Shown: positions 1-9,566 of the stretch, in pieces
Position numbering within the stretch: position 1 is the first letter of the stretch
Layout: each line of letters opens with the position of its first letter
NCBI GenBank assembly: GCA_965206125.1
Contig: CBDBIN010000040.1
Location: 1 to 64,000 of the forward strand
DNA from: CAXWPM01 sp965206125
Lineage (GTDB): Bacteria > Acidobacteriota > Terriglobia > 20CM-2-55-15
Direction: 5' to 3'
DNA length: 64,000 nt
The notes under the pieces: model-generated
What the model was told of the DNA's origin: nothing
What the model saw: only the letters and a program-made list of their open reading frames with translations
Databases searched by the model: none
Program-made: the position numbers and the translations under genes

Positions 1-1193
1 GGGCTGGCGATGTAGGTCCACTTGAGCCCCGGGCCGATGCCCGACCACGAGAGCTGGTGCTGGGCGGCCAGGGGGTGTAAGGTTGACGACGCCCCGCGCC
101 ACGGTGTGTCCTTCCGGCTCAACTGGTGCGCCGCTTCCAGCTTCTGGTTGTCCGTCACCTGGTAGGTGAACTTCGAGGTCGTGAAGTCCAGCCGCGTCGA
201 GTAGGCCTGGAGCTGGCCCGTCTCCGGGTAGACAAAGCCGGGAACGTTCGTCGACGTGTACATGTTGCCGTTGGATATGTAGAACCACAGCTTGTTCCGG
301 ACGATCGGACCGCCCACGTCGCCGTTGACGTCGTGATAGCGGACGAACGCGTTGTCGGATGTCGTCAACCCTTGATCCAGCAGCTTTTGATTGATGTTGA
401 TGCTCTGGAAGCTGGCCTGCTGCAGCGCCCCCATGATGTTGCCGTGCAGCCCGTTGCTGCCCGACTTGATGATGTGGTTCGCAGCGACGCCCGGCGTCCG
501 GGCTTCCGCGCCTTTCGCTGATGTCTCGAACTGGATCTCGCTGTACGTCCCATAGTCGCCGAACGTCGATCCCCAGTTCATACCTTCATAGTTGATCTCA
601 TCGCCGCCACGCCGGCCGTACAGCTCCGCACCGAAGCTGGCCGATCCGCCGGCCGTGTTGCCGCCGACGTCAAAGTGCGTGACCGTAAAGCCCGGAATCA
701 GCCGGCTCAGCGCGCGGATGCTGCGGCCGTAGGGCAGTTCGTCCATCAACTTCTGGCTCCAGTTGACGACCGTCGTCGCCTCTTCCAAGTCGATGGTCGG
801 CGCCTGGCTCGTGACGGTGATCGTCTCGGCGACCGAGGCCACTTCCAGCACACCGTTGATCGTCCGCGTCACGCCCGATACCATGTTGATGCCCTCGATA
901 TTCAGAGTCCTGAAACCGGGGAGCGAAAACGTGACGGTATACGCGCCGGGGGCCGGCAGCTGCGTCACGCGATAGGTACCCTGTTCGTTCGTGATGACCA
1001 TCCGCGAACCGCCACCGATGATCATGAGCGGGCTGGCGATGGTCACTTCCACACCTGGAATCAACGCGCCTGAACTGTCCTCCGCTCGTCCGGTGATAAC
1101 GCCGGTCAGAACAGCCTGTGAAAAGGCCGAACCGGACATCAGAACGACGAGCAGCAGGACCCCCAAGGTCACGCCTAGTCTGTTCCTATTCAT
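1..1193 (-). CDS. TonB-dependent receptor, Oar-like, N-terminal part (cut by window edge)
   Basis: Outer-membrane receptor expected to import a bulky ligand using TonB energy. The reading frame is open from the ATG at 1193 to the left edge, so about 397 N-terminal residues are present. It begins with a signal peptide (MNRNRLGVTLGVLLLVVLMSG...). Next comes a carboxypeptidase-regulatory beta-sandwich containing GRAEDSSGALIPGVEVTIAS, then the ETITVTSQAPTIDLEEA linker and a plug domain with SGSNGLHGN. The barrel starts near residue 300 (NKLWFY). It is very similar to the next gene upstream, with an offset of about 3.36 kb at DNA level, so the two arose by tandem duplication. The substrate is unknown. 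No Sus-type partner lipoprotein gene is visible nearby. Confidence 0.88.
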   Translation of the reverse strand, partial: MNRNRLGVTLGVLLLVVLMSGSAFSQAVLTGVITGRAEDSSGALIPGVEVTIASPLMIIGGGSRMVITNEQGTYRVTQLPAPGAYTVTFSLPGFRTLNIEGINMVSGVTRTINGVLEVASVAETITVTSQAPTIDLEEATTVVNWSQKLMDELPYGRSIRALSRLIPGFTVTHFDVGGNTAGGSASFGAELYGRRGGDEINYEGMNWGSTFGDYGTYSEIQFETSAKGAEARTPGVAANHIIKSGSNGLHGNIMGALQQASFQSININQKLLDQGLTTSDNAFVRYHDVNGDVGGPIVRNKLWFYISNGNMYTSTNVPGFVYPETGQLQAYSTRLDFTTSKFTYQVTDNQKLEAAHQLSRKDTPWRGASSTLHPLAAQHQLSWSGIGPGLKWTYIAS

Positions 1194-1662
1194 CCTTTTT
1201 ATTGCCTCCATAAAGGTCCACCCCACAGGATGCACACTACCCCATCCCAACGGGAACCCCGATCCGGAATCCTCCGGATCTAGTTGTGTCTGCAAGAACC
1301 GCAATACCTATACGGGGTATATCTCCATCGCATGTTACCCATATAACTGCATGTGGGCAACCTATTTTCGGCCCGCCGGCGACTAATTCTTGAGCAATGC
1401 GCTCTTCGCGGTTCGGTATCGGTGAAGGTTGGTGGGCTATTGCAAGTCATAGAAGAGACGGCTCTATAGGGACCTCTTCTACCACGGGCCGGTCGTGTGG
1501 CGGACCGAACCCGGTCGCTACCGCTCTCGGTTCTGTGATTGAGCAGCAAAAAAGGGCGGCCCGAAAGGGCCGCCCTTTTTAAAATTTACCGCCCTCCGAA
1601 GAGGGCAGTACTCTGTTCGGTGCCGAGGACGGAGCTATACCTCCGTCCCCGGGGCCATGCTG
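1194..1662. other. intergenic region between two receptor genes
   Basis: This 469-base gap holds the terminator of the upstream receptor (about 1548-1580) and the leader of the truncated receptor. A perfect 8-bp inverted repeat with a 4-base loop (GATCCGGA/TCCGGATC) lies at 1261-1280. An imperfect dyad (ATACC...GGTAT) follows at about 1303-1320. Both are candidate operator sites. No credible coding sequence is present. Confidence 0.5.
1548..1580 (-). terminator. intrinsic terminator after second receptor gene
   Basis: A 9-bp perfect GC stem (1554-1562 with 1567-1575) has a GAAA loop. It is flanked by A6 on the left and T5 on the right, so it reads as a rho-independent terminator on both strands. 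It lies about 85 bases past the stop of the receptor at 1663. Confidence 0.9.
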
Positions 1663-4554
1663 TTAGAATCTCCAGCGCATTCCGAGACGGAAGATGCGCG
1701 GGGACAGGATGGGCGATGCTGCTGCCGCATCGATGGCGCTCGACGCCAACGGCTTCAGGTAGTTCGGGCCGTTGCGATTCTCGTGCCGGATGATCGCGCT
1801 CGAGTTCATCGTGTTGTACAGGTCGAACATCGCCTCGATCGTATGACGGTCGTTGAGCTGGAAAATCTTCGAAATGCGATTGTCCCACAGCCGGACCGGT
1901 TCGTAGCGGCCGGCCTGGCCCTCGACCAATACGGTCGTGTTACGGTTCCGCGCGTCCCGCATCCGCGTCGTGCGGTTGAAGTACTGGCCGCCCTGGATGT
2001 TCAACGTCGTGGAATACTTGATCCCGAAAGGCATGTCGTACACGCCGTTGGCCTTGAAGACGTTGTGCCACTCGGGGAGTTGCAGCCTGAAATTGTGGAG
2101 CAACTCGTTCGGGTTCTGTGGATCCGCATTCCGCCGCTTCGCAAAGCTGCTCGTGTGGGTCACGGTGAAGGTGTACCCGTCCGAGTACGACCTGCTGAAG
2201 GCGAAATCGAACGCGGTGTAAATGTCCCTACCTTCCTTGTCATCGAAGTTCTGGTAGATCTGGTCGACCTGACCGAACCCCGGATGATCGCGAGGAACCG
2301 CCCACAATTCGATCTGCGCGTCGTCGGACGTTCCGGCGATGTTATCCCGGCCAACGTCCACACCGTAGGCCACATCCGTGAACGCGGAATATGGCAGCGC
2401 CCGGTTGATGGTCTTGTACCCACCCTTGTCCTGCTTGCGGATCGTGCTGAACCGGAAGACGTAGTTCGGGCCGAACGCCATCTCGATGCCGCCCGTGTAC
2501 TCGTCCATGGTCAGGTTGTCCAGGTTCGGATCCAGATCCCGCACCGAACCCGCACCGCCGCCGCCCGAGATCGACTGCAACTCGGGGTCATCCGAGTTCC
2601 CGAAGATCCCGTCCGGACCATTATTGGGCACGAAGGGAATCGTCCCGTCCCACTCGTAACGCCACCGGGTCCGTTCGTTTGGATTGACTCTCCTGGCATC
2701 GCGGCTCTCGCTGGCATACTTGCCGTAGCTGAACTTGAGCGCAATCGTTCCCTCGCCTGTGATGTCGTAAATCATCGACACGCGAGGCACGATGGACGTG
2801 TAAGACGGAAACTCATCCCGCTCCCGGGACGGGTAGACAATGGCCGAAGAGAATGGTCCGGGATTCACGTTGCCCTGTTCGGGCAGCGACGAGCCGTATT
2901 TCTCCGCGCGGAATCCCAGGTTCAGGGTCAGATGGCGGTTCACCGTGATCTTGTCGTTCAGGAAGAACACGTCGTAGTAGTTGTTGTACCGGTTCGTGTT
3001 CGGGTAGTCGTAGATCTCCACCCGGTCCGGGTTGTTGAAGTAGATACCCGCGGCGGCTTCCGCATCCGTGGACTCATACTGGTAGATCTGCTGGTTCGGA
3101 TACCCGTCGGTGTGGGTCGTCCGCGTCCCATACCAGCCCATGTAGCCGACCTTGATCTCGTTGTTGGATCCGCCCACATCGCGGAACCAGCTGAAGTTGA
3201 TCGGCCATTGCCACCGGATCGGTCGACGGTAGACGATATTTTGTTGGCCTTGGATGTAGCCGGTGTTCCGATCGACCTGCCGGATGTCCCTCGTATACGG
3301 AGTGTCCGGCCACCAGTACCCGCCACGCTGGAACGAGATATCCATCGTCATCGTCGGGCTGACTATGTAGGTCCACTTCAACCCCGGGCCGATGCCCGAC
3401 CACGAGAGCTGGTGCTGTGCGGACAGGGGGTGCCTGGTCGTCGACGCCCCGCGCCACGGTGTGTTCTTCCGGCTCAACTGGTGGGATGCCTCCAGCTTCT
3501 GGTTGTCCGTCACCTGGTAGGTGAACTTCGAGGTCGTGAAGTCCAGCCGTGTCGTGTAGGCCTGGAGCAGGCCCGTCTCCGGGTAGACAAAGCCGGGAAC
3601 GTTCGTCGACGTGAACATGTTGCCGTGGGCGTAGTAGAACCACAGCTTGTCCCGGACGATCGGACCGCCGACGTCGCCGTTGAGGTCGTGATAGCGGATG
3701 AACGCGTTGTCGGATGACGTCAACCCTTTGTCCAGCAGCCTTTGATTGATGTTGACGCTCTGGAAGCTGTCATCCTGAAAGGCAAACATGATGTTGCCGT
3801 TCAGCCCGTTGCTGCCCGACTTGATGATGTGGTTCGCAGCGACGCCCGGCGTCCGGGCATCCGCCCCTTTCGCTGATGTCTCAAACTGGATCTCGCTGTA
3901 CGTCCCGTAGTCGCCGAACGTCGATCCCCAGTTCATGCCTTCATAGTTGATCTCATCGCCGCCACGCCGTCCATACAGCGCCGCGCCGAAGCTGGCCGAT
4001 CCGCCGGCCGTGTTGCCGCCGACGTCAAAGTGCGTGACCATGAAGCCCGGTATCAACCGGCTCAGCGCGCGGACGCTGCGGCCGTAGGGCAGCTCGTCCA
4101 TCAACTTCTGGCTCCAGTTGACCACCGTCGTGGCTTCTTCCAGGTCGATCGTGGGCGCCTGGCTCGTAACGGTAATCGTCTCTGCGACCGTCGCCACTTC
4201 CAGCACTCCGTTGATCGTCACCGCCGCACCGCCAGCCACGTTCACACCCTCGATGTTGAGGGTCCGAAAGCCGGGGAGCGAAAAAGTTACCGTATACACT
4301 CCAGGAGCCGGCAGCTGCGTGAAACGATAGCTCCCTTGCTCGTTGGTGATGCCCAAGCGGGTGCCGCCACCGATGATCATGGCTGGACTCGCGATGGTCA
4401 CCTCGACGCCAGGTATCAGCGCTCCGGAGGAATCCTCGGCTCGCCCGGCGATAACTCCCGTCACGGTCTGTGAAAATGCTGGAACAGTTACCAGAGCCAT
4501 GAGCACCACAACCCCAAGCACCGAACCCGCTTTTCCTAAGAATCTACCCTCCAT
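1663..4554 (-). CDS. TonB-dependent receptor, Oar-like, full length
   Basis: Complete 963-residue outer-membrane receptor. It has a signal peptide (MEGRFLGKAGSVLGVVVLMA), an N-terminal carboxypeptidase-regulatory domain (about residues 30-120), a plug (about 120-250) and a long beta-barrel. The barrel ends in the aromatic signature MRWRF-stop that the outer-membrane assembly machinery recognises. The ATG at 4554 is preferred over an in-frame codon seven residues upstream because GGGAGGGG lies at the proper distance. Paralogues lie on both sides, and the truncated neighbour at 1-1193 is nearly identical over the N-terminus. Tryptophan- and tyrosine-rich barrel strands and no enzyme domain point to transport or binding. 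The ligand is unknown. The family is strongly expanded in Acidobacteriota and often linked to carbohydrate or peptide uptake. Confidence 0.92.
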   Translation of the reverse strand: MEGRFLGKAGSVLGVVVLMALVTVPAFSQTVTGVIAGRAEDSSGALIPGVEVTIASPAMIIGGGTRLGITNEQGSYRFTQLPAPGVYTVTFSLPGFRTLNIEGVNVAGGAAVTINGVLEVATVAETITVTSQAPTIDLEEATTVVNWSQKLMDELPYGRSVRALSRLIPGFMVTHFDVGGNTAGGSASFGAALYGRRGGDEINYEGMNWGSTFGDYGTYSEIQFETSAKGADARTPGVAANHIIKSGSNGLNGNIMFAFQDDSFQSVNINQRLLDKGLTSSDNAFIRYHDLNGDVGGPIVRDKLWFYYAHGNMFTSTNVPGFVYPETGLLQAYTTRLDFTTSKFTYQVTDNQKLEASHQLSRKNTPWRGASTTRHPLSAQHQLSWSGIGPGLKWTYIVSPTMTMDISFQRGGYWWPDTPYTRDIRQVDRNTGYIQGQQNIVYRRPIRWQWPINFSWFRDVGGSNNEIKVGYMGWYGTRTTHTDGYPNQQIYQYESTDAEAAAGIYFNNPDRVEIYDYPNTNRYNNYYDVFFLNDKITVNRHLTLNLGFRAEKYGSSLPEQGNVNPGPFSSAIVYPSRERDEFPSYTSIVPRVSMIYDITGEGTIALKFSYGKYASESRDARRVNPNERTRWRYEWDGTIPFVPNNGPDGIFGNSDDPELQSISGGGGAGSVRDLDPNLDNLTMDEYTGGIEMAFGPNYVFRFSTIRKQDKGGYKTINRALPYSAFTDVAYGVDVGRDNIAGTSDDAQIELWAVPRDHPGFGQVDQIYQNFDDKEGRDIYTAFDFAFSRSYSDGYTFTVTHTSSFAKRRNADPQNPNELLHNFRLQLPEWHNVFKANGVYDMPFGIKYSTTLNIQGGQYFNRTTRMRDARNRNTTVLVEGQAGRYEPVRLWDNRISKIFQLNDRHTIEAMFDLYNTMNSSAIIRHENRNGPNYLKPLASSAIDAAAASPILSPRIFRLGMRWRF

Positions 4555-4934
4555 ATTGTCCCCTCCCACGTACACAAAGTACGGCTAGGATTTTGAAACG
4601 TCTCGCCCGGACGGCCATAGTCCAATCCAAGCTGATTTGATCCCCCACCACGGCTCGCGTCATGGACCGAATTTCAAAAGCCGGCGCGGACGAATTTCCC
4701 TTGAATTTCAAAGGTATACAACTAGTCGGTATCGTATCCCCGAATCGGCTGGACCGACAATACCCCTGGAGGGTACATTCTGCGTTGAGTGCAGGGTGCG
4801 GTGGTCTGGGCGGGATGGCATCGTCCGCCTGGCTGGGGAACGAATCGACTGGAAAGGCAGTAGAAAGGGCGGCGTTGAAGCCGCCCTTTCTAGATTACTG
4901 ATTTGACTCAGTAGCTACACAACGACTTTCGCGC
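4555..4934. other. intergenic region with repeated GAATTT boxes
   Basis: Leader region of the receptor that starts at 4554, and trailer of the frameshifted receptor. GAATTTCAAA occurs at 4669 and 4703, and a partial copy (GAATTTCCC) at 4692. The spacings are 23 and 11 bases, which is close to helical phasing. No coding sequence is supported here. Confidence 0.4.
4861..4892 (-). terminator. intrinsic terminator after the frameshifted receptor gene
   Basis: A 13-bp perfect stem (4861-4873 with 4880-4892, TAGAAAGGGCGGC and its complement) has a 6-base loop. It lies about 40 bases downstream of the stop codon at 4935. Confidence 0.88.
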
Positions 4935-7768
4935 TTAGAACTTCCAGCGCACACCAATGCGCGCGATACGCGCGGTAAGGATGGCCGAAGCCGCCGATGC
5001 GTCGATGCCGCCCGGCGAGATCGGTTTCAGGTAGTTCGGGCCATTATCCCTCACGTGCGAACGGATGGCCGAAGAATTCAGCGAGTTGAACACGTCCAGG
5101 ATGACCTCGATCGAATTGCGATCATCCAGTTCGAACGTCTTCGAAACGCGGTTGTCCCAGATCTTGATCCAGGGATAACGGCCGGCCTGGCCCTCGGTCA
5201 CGATTCTCACGTTGGAGCCCAACGCGTTTCGCATCCGTGTTCTCCGGCTGTAGGGCAGGCCCGACGTGGCATGGTAGACGGCCGAGTACATGATGCCGTA
5301 GGGCAGTTCGTACTGGCCGCTCACGTTGAAGTTGTAGTTCCACACCGGAATCTGCCAGTTGTAAACGAGCTGATTCGGGTTCTGCGGTATGGTGTTCGTC
5401 CTCTTCTGATAGTCCACCGTGTACCCCGTCAGGAAGGCCCACCCGTCCGCATACTGTTTGTTGAACGTAAACTCGAAGGCGGTATAGACGTCTTTGCCTT
5501 CGTCGTCGTTCACCTGGACCGTATTCTGGATCACTTTGCGGAAGTTCGGATGAGACCGGGGAACGGACCAGGCCTCCATCACGCCGTCGTCCGAGGTCCC
5601 GACGATGTTGTCCCGTCCAGGATCCACAGCGTAGCGCACGTCGGTAAATGCTTCGAACGGTTGCGCCAGGTTCAGCGTCTTGTGCCCGCCCGAATCCTGC
5701 TTGCGGACGATGTTAAACCGGAATACGGAATCGCGGTTGAGCCCCAGCTCGGCGCCCACCGTGTACTCGTCCAACCAGCTGCCCCTCAGGCCCGGATCGA
5801 GCTTCCGGTCCCGGCTGCCGCCGCTGATCGACGCCAGGTTCTCCTCCACCGGGACGTACGGAACGCTGCCGTCCCAGTTATTGTAGGTCTTCGTGATGTT
5901 CGCGGCGGGGTTCACGCGGCGGGCCTCGCGGCCGTTGATCAAGTATCGGCCGTAGCTGGCTTTCAGCGCCATCCGGCCGTTCCCGTTGACGTCATACACG
6001 AGGGAAACCCGCGGCAACCAGTCGTCGTACACCGGGAAGTCGTGGTCCTCGGGGAACAGTTTCTTCTCGGCGAACGGCCCGGTTCCCGGGTTGCCTTGTT
6101 CGGGCAGCGCCGATGAATAGCGATCGTAGCGGAGGCCGAGGTTGAGCGTCACGTTGCGGTTCACTGTGATCTTGTCGTTCAGGAACCACGAGCTGTAATA
6201 GCGGAGGTCGTTGGTGAAGCTAGGGTAGTCGAAGACCTGGACCGAGTCCGGGTTGAGGAAATACATTCCGGCATTCGCCTCGTCGCTGCTGCTGCGGTAC
6301 CGGTACAACTGCTGGTTCGGATACCCGATGACCTCGCGGAAACTCTTGTACCACGTCCCCAGGAAGCCCGACTTGATTTCGTTGTTCGTCCCGCCGACAT
6401 CCGCGAAGTAGCTCCACGTGGCGTTGTACTGCCACTTGATCGGGAAGATGTAGTCGTGGAGGAACGCGCCGCGGATCTGTCCTGTCGTCCGGTCTTGCCT
6501 GCGGATGCCATCGCCGTTTGGCAGCCGGGGCCACCAGAAACCGCCCCGGGCAACGCCGGCATCGAACGTCATCGTTGGGCTGATGATATAGGTCCATTTC
6601 ATCTGCGGACCGTTCATCGTCCAGGCGTTCTGATCCTGGGTGGCCTCGGCCGGCACGAAGGGACTGCCGCCTCTGAGGGGCTGCCATTTCCGGTTCCCCT
6701 GCGCCATCCAATCGAATTTCATACTGTCGGTGACCTGGTAAGTGAGCTTGAGCGTCGGGTTGTCGAGCTGCGTGTAGAACTCCGCCTGCTCACCGGTCGA
6801 CTCCCAGATGAAGCCGGAGAGGAACTGTGCGGCGTGCTGACGACTGAACGCAGTGTAGAACCAGAGCTTGTCATTTATGATCTTGCCACCCAGGTCCATG
6901 TTGTAATCGTAGTACTTGGTGAAATTGGAGTTTCCGGAAGGTAGCCCTTGTCCAGAAGCTCCTGGGTCACGTTGTTGCTCTGCCAACTCCCGTCCTGCCA
7001 GGCACCATAGACCGCGCCGTGGAATTCGTTGCTCCCGGACTTGAGCACCATGCTGACGCGTGCTCCGGAGTTCTGAGACTCCGCACCCTTGGCCGCCGTC
7101 TCAATGGTGATCTCTTCAAAGGACTGGAAGTCGCCGAAGACCGTGCCCCACTGGTTGCCGTCGATGCTCACCAGCTCGCCGCCGCTCCGGCCGTAGGTGA
7201 CGCCACGCGTTCCGGTTGAGCCGCCCATCGTCGTCCCGCCGATGTCGGGCGTCGTCACGCGCATCCCGGGAATCATCTGGGCCAAACCACGGAGGTCTCG
7301 GCCGAAGGGCAGATCGTCCATCTTCTGGGACGCCCAGTTCACGGCGACCGTGGCTTCTTCCAGGTCGATCGTCGGCTCCTGGCTCGTAACAGTGATCGTC
7401 TCGGCGACCGTGGCCACCTCCAGCACACCGTTGATGGTCGTCGTGGCGCCGCCTCTGACAATCACCCCGTCGACGTTCAGCGTCTTGAATCCCGGCAGAT
7501 CAAAGGTGACGCGATAGGTCCCGACCGTCAGAAGCGTGAACCGGTAAGTGCCACGCTCATCAGTAACGATGGTTCGCGAGCCTCCGATCATCGTCGGGCT
7601 GCTGATCGCAACCTCGACACCGGGAATCAACGCGCCGCTCGCGTCCTCGGCCCTCCCGGTGATCGTTCCTTCGACCTGGGAGAACGCAGGCGCTGCAAAA
7701 ATGAGCACCATCCCGAGAACCACGAGCAGCTTGCCGTAGCCTCTCTTGTTCGTTCGATGTCCAGTCAT
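4935..7768 (-). pseudogene. TonB-dependent receptor, Oar-like, with a one-base frameshift
   Basis: Third receptor paralogue. Two overlapping frames together cover a whole receptor. The N-terminal frame starts at the ATG at 7768 (GGGAGGAAATCCAG ribosome site) and carries a signal peptide, carboxypeptidase-regulatory domain and plug up to LLDKGYLP. The C-terminal frame resumes with SGNSNFTKYYDYN and runs to the barrel end RIGVRWKF. Comparison with the paralogues (LLDKGLTSSDNAF) places the switch at about 6930-6945 and implies one missing base. The total length, 2834 bases, is one short of a multiple of three. No slippery heptamer is visible in frame, so a true mutation or an assembly error is more likely than programmed frameshifting. 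The barrel half shows no other decay, which suggests a recent event or an error. Confidence 0.85.
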
Positions 7769-7947
7769 CTGGATTTCCTCCCATGGATCAGGCGGGTTGC
7801 GCGCGCCGGAAATGCACCGAAGTGAAGTCGACGCAAACACCTCGCAGTCACCAGGCTAGTTTTTCGGTACGCGTCGTGCGTCAGTCAGCGGAGTTAGTCC
7901 ATACCCCGCAACTCTTCAATCACGCTTATGATGGCTGCCGGGCTGTT

Positions 7948-9555
7948 TCACTGCCTTGGTCCCGGATCGGGATCGTCCGGTCGGGCATTGTTGATGCAAG
8001 TCGAAGCCCGGCAATTGTTCGAGTTGTCCGAACCCAGCTTCTCGAGAAGAGCTACTATTCCGGGATAGACGAGGTTGCGCTCTCTGGGGCCGTTCGCCAT
8101 GTCCGCCACGGTGTCTCCCGTGCCGTCGGCGGCCTCCTCGTTCGTGTCGTCCGCACGACCGAACCGCATGGTGGCTCGCGCTCGGACGTCAGCACCGGCG
8201 GCGACCAGATAGCGGATCAAATCGCTGTTGCCGGTCAACGCTGCACCGTGCAGCGCGCTGTAGCCCCTGTCGTCTCTCGAATTCACATCAGCGGCAACTT
8301 CCTCCACGAGATAACGCACAGCGGCCAAACGGGCATCCGGGATGAATGTACTGATCTGGGGCTCGAGGCCATAGCCTGCGGCCACCTGCAGCGGTGACGA
8401 CTTATGCAGCGTCGGGATGTTGGGGTCCGCGCCCTCCGAAACCAGAAGTCTCATTGCATCGACATCGTTCGCCTGTGCCGCACGCCAGAACGCCGTGGCA
8501 CCGGACGGGTCGACCCAATCGCCGTGGAATTGTCGCTGCCATAGCTTGGGCCCCATCTTCGCGTTCGGATCCGCCCCATGGGCCAACAGCTCCCGCATCA
8601 GGTCGAGATAGCTGATCTCTTCCTCCTCGACACTCGGGGGCGGGTACCACACCATCGCTGCCCACTGGGCATCGATCGTGGCAAACAGCGCCGTCACGCC
8701 AGCCGCGCTCGAGGGACGCGGGTCTGCGCCGTTTTCGAGCAGATACATCGCGAGGTCAAACTGGCCGTTGAGGATCGCGATCGTCAGCGTGGTCATCTGG
8801 TCGGATGCGGTCACACGGTTGATGTCGGCACCGGCTTCGACGAGTGCCCGGACCGTGGCCTTCTGGCCCTCTCTTGCGGCGAACTGCAGCGCCGTCATTC
8901 CGCCCAGTGCCAGGGCACCGTTTCGAAGCCCTTCGCGTCCCGCAGGTCTTCTCCGCCGCGACGGCCGGACCAACGGATCGGGTACCAGCGACGTGGCATT
9001 CAGATCTGCCCCACCCGCCACGAGAACACGGATGACCTCTGCGCGACCGGGAGCTGCCGCGAACATGAGCGCTGTCTGCCCCTGGTTGACATCCCGTCGG
9101 TTGACGTCAGCACCGGCCTGCAGCAGCACGCGAACGGCATCAGCACTACCCGAGGCCGCGGCCATCATTAGCGGCGTGGTGCCCGTCGTTGTCGTGGCGT
9201 TGGCATCGGTGCCCGCCCCGAGCAACAGACGGACCATCCCTGGGTTTCCGTTCTCGGAGGCCATGAACAGCGGCGTGTAATCGGCCAGGCGTGTCCTTGC
9301 ATCGACGTGGGCGCCGGCCGCGAGGAGCGCGCGCGCCATGTCCACGTCATCGCGGTAGGCCGCCCAATGCAACGCCGTGGTTCCGTCACCCTGCGGCGCG
9401 TTCACATCCATACCCTCGGCGAGGAGAGTACCGACCGTCTCCGCGTCACCCTTCATGGCTGCAACAGAGAGCCGGGCGTCCGACTGAGCGGCCGATACCG
9501 AAACCGTCATCACCACCAACAAGGCAACCAAGACCTGAGCTGATCGTCCAAGCAT
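7948..9555 (-). CDS. secreted ankyrin-repeat protein (module 1)
   Basis: 535 residues. A signal peptide (MLGRSAQVLVALLVVMTVSVSAAQ) is followed by about ten to twelve ankyrin repeats with GTTALHWAA and GADVN consensus pieces. Ankyrin repeats bind protein partners, and export makes this one periplasmic or extracellular. A non-repeat insertion rich in WYPPP and YLDLM lies around residues 285-330 and recurs in all six paralogues. The C-terminus carries a paired-cysteine motif, NCRASTC, also conserved among the copies. It is the last gene of module 1, 11 bases after the DUF1552 gene, so the two are almost certainly cotranscribed. No terminator is evident before the downstream receptor gene at 7768, so read-through into it is possible. 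The partner is unknown; the operon mates are the obvious candidates. Confidence 0.9.
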   Translation of the reverse strand: MLGRSAQVLVALLVVMTVSVSAAQSDARLSVAAMKGDAETVGTLLAEGMDVNAPQGDGTTALHWAAYRDDVDMARALLAAGAHVDARTRLADYTPLFMASENGNPGMVRLLLGAGTDANATTTTGTTPLMMAAASGSADAVRVLLQAGADVNRRDVNQGQTALMFAAAPGRAEVIRVLVAGGADLNATSLVPDPLVRPSRRRRPAGREGLRNGALALGGMTALQFAAREGQKATVRALVEAGADINRVTASDQMTTLTIAILNGQFDLAMYLLENGADPRPSSAAGVTALFATIDAQWAAMVWYPPPSVEEEEISYLDLMRELLAHGADPNAKMGPKLWQRQFHGDWVDPSGATAFWRAAQANDVDAMRLLVSEGADPNIPTLHKSSPLQVAAGYGLEPQISTFIPDARLAAVRYLVEEVAADVNSRDDRGYSALHGAALTGNSDLIRYLVAAGADVRARATMRFGRADDTNEEAADGTGDTVADMANGPRERNLVYPGIVALLEKLGSDNSNNCRASTCINNARPDDPDPGPRQ

Positions 9556-9566
9556 CTGAGTTTCTC

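Noticed and set aside
1657..3717. Long plus-strand open frame (686 codons) and similar long frames at 34105-36117, 28074-29459 and 41211-41891
   Set aside because: They run antisense to well-conserved receptor and diheme genes, have no ribosome sites or domains, and reflect high GC with few stops in the complementary frames.
6925..6960. Programmed frameshift in the third receptor
   Set aside because: No in-frame slippery heptamer is visible and the paralogues are continuous; mutation or an assembly error is simpler.
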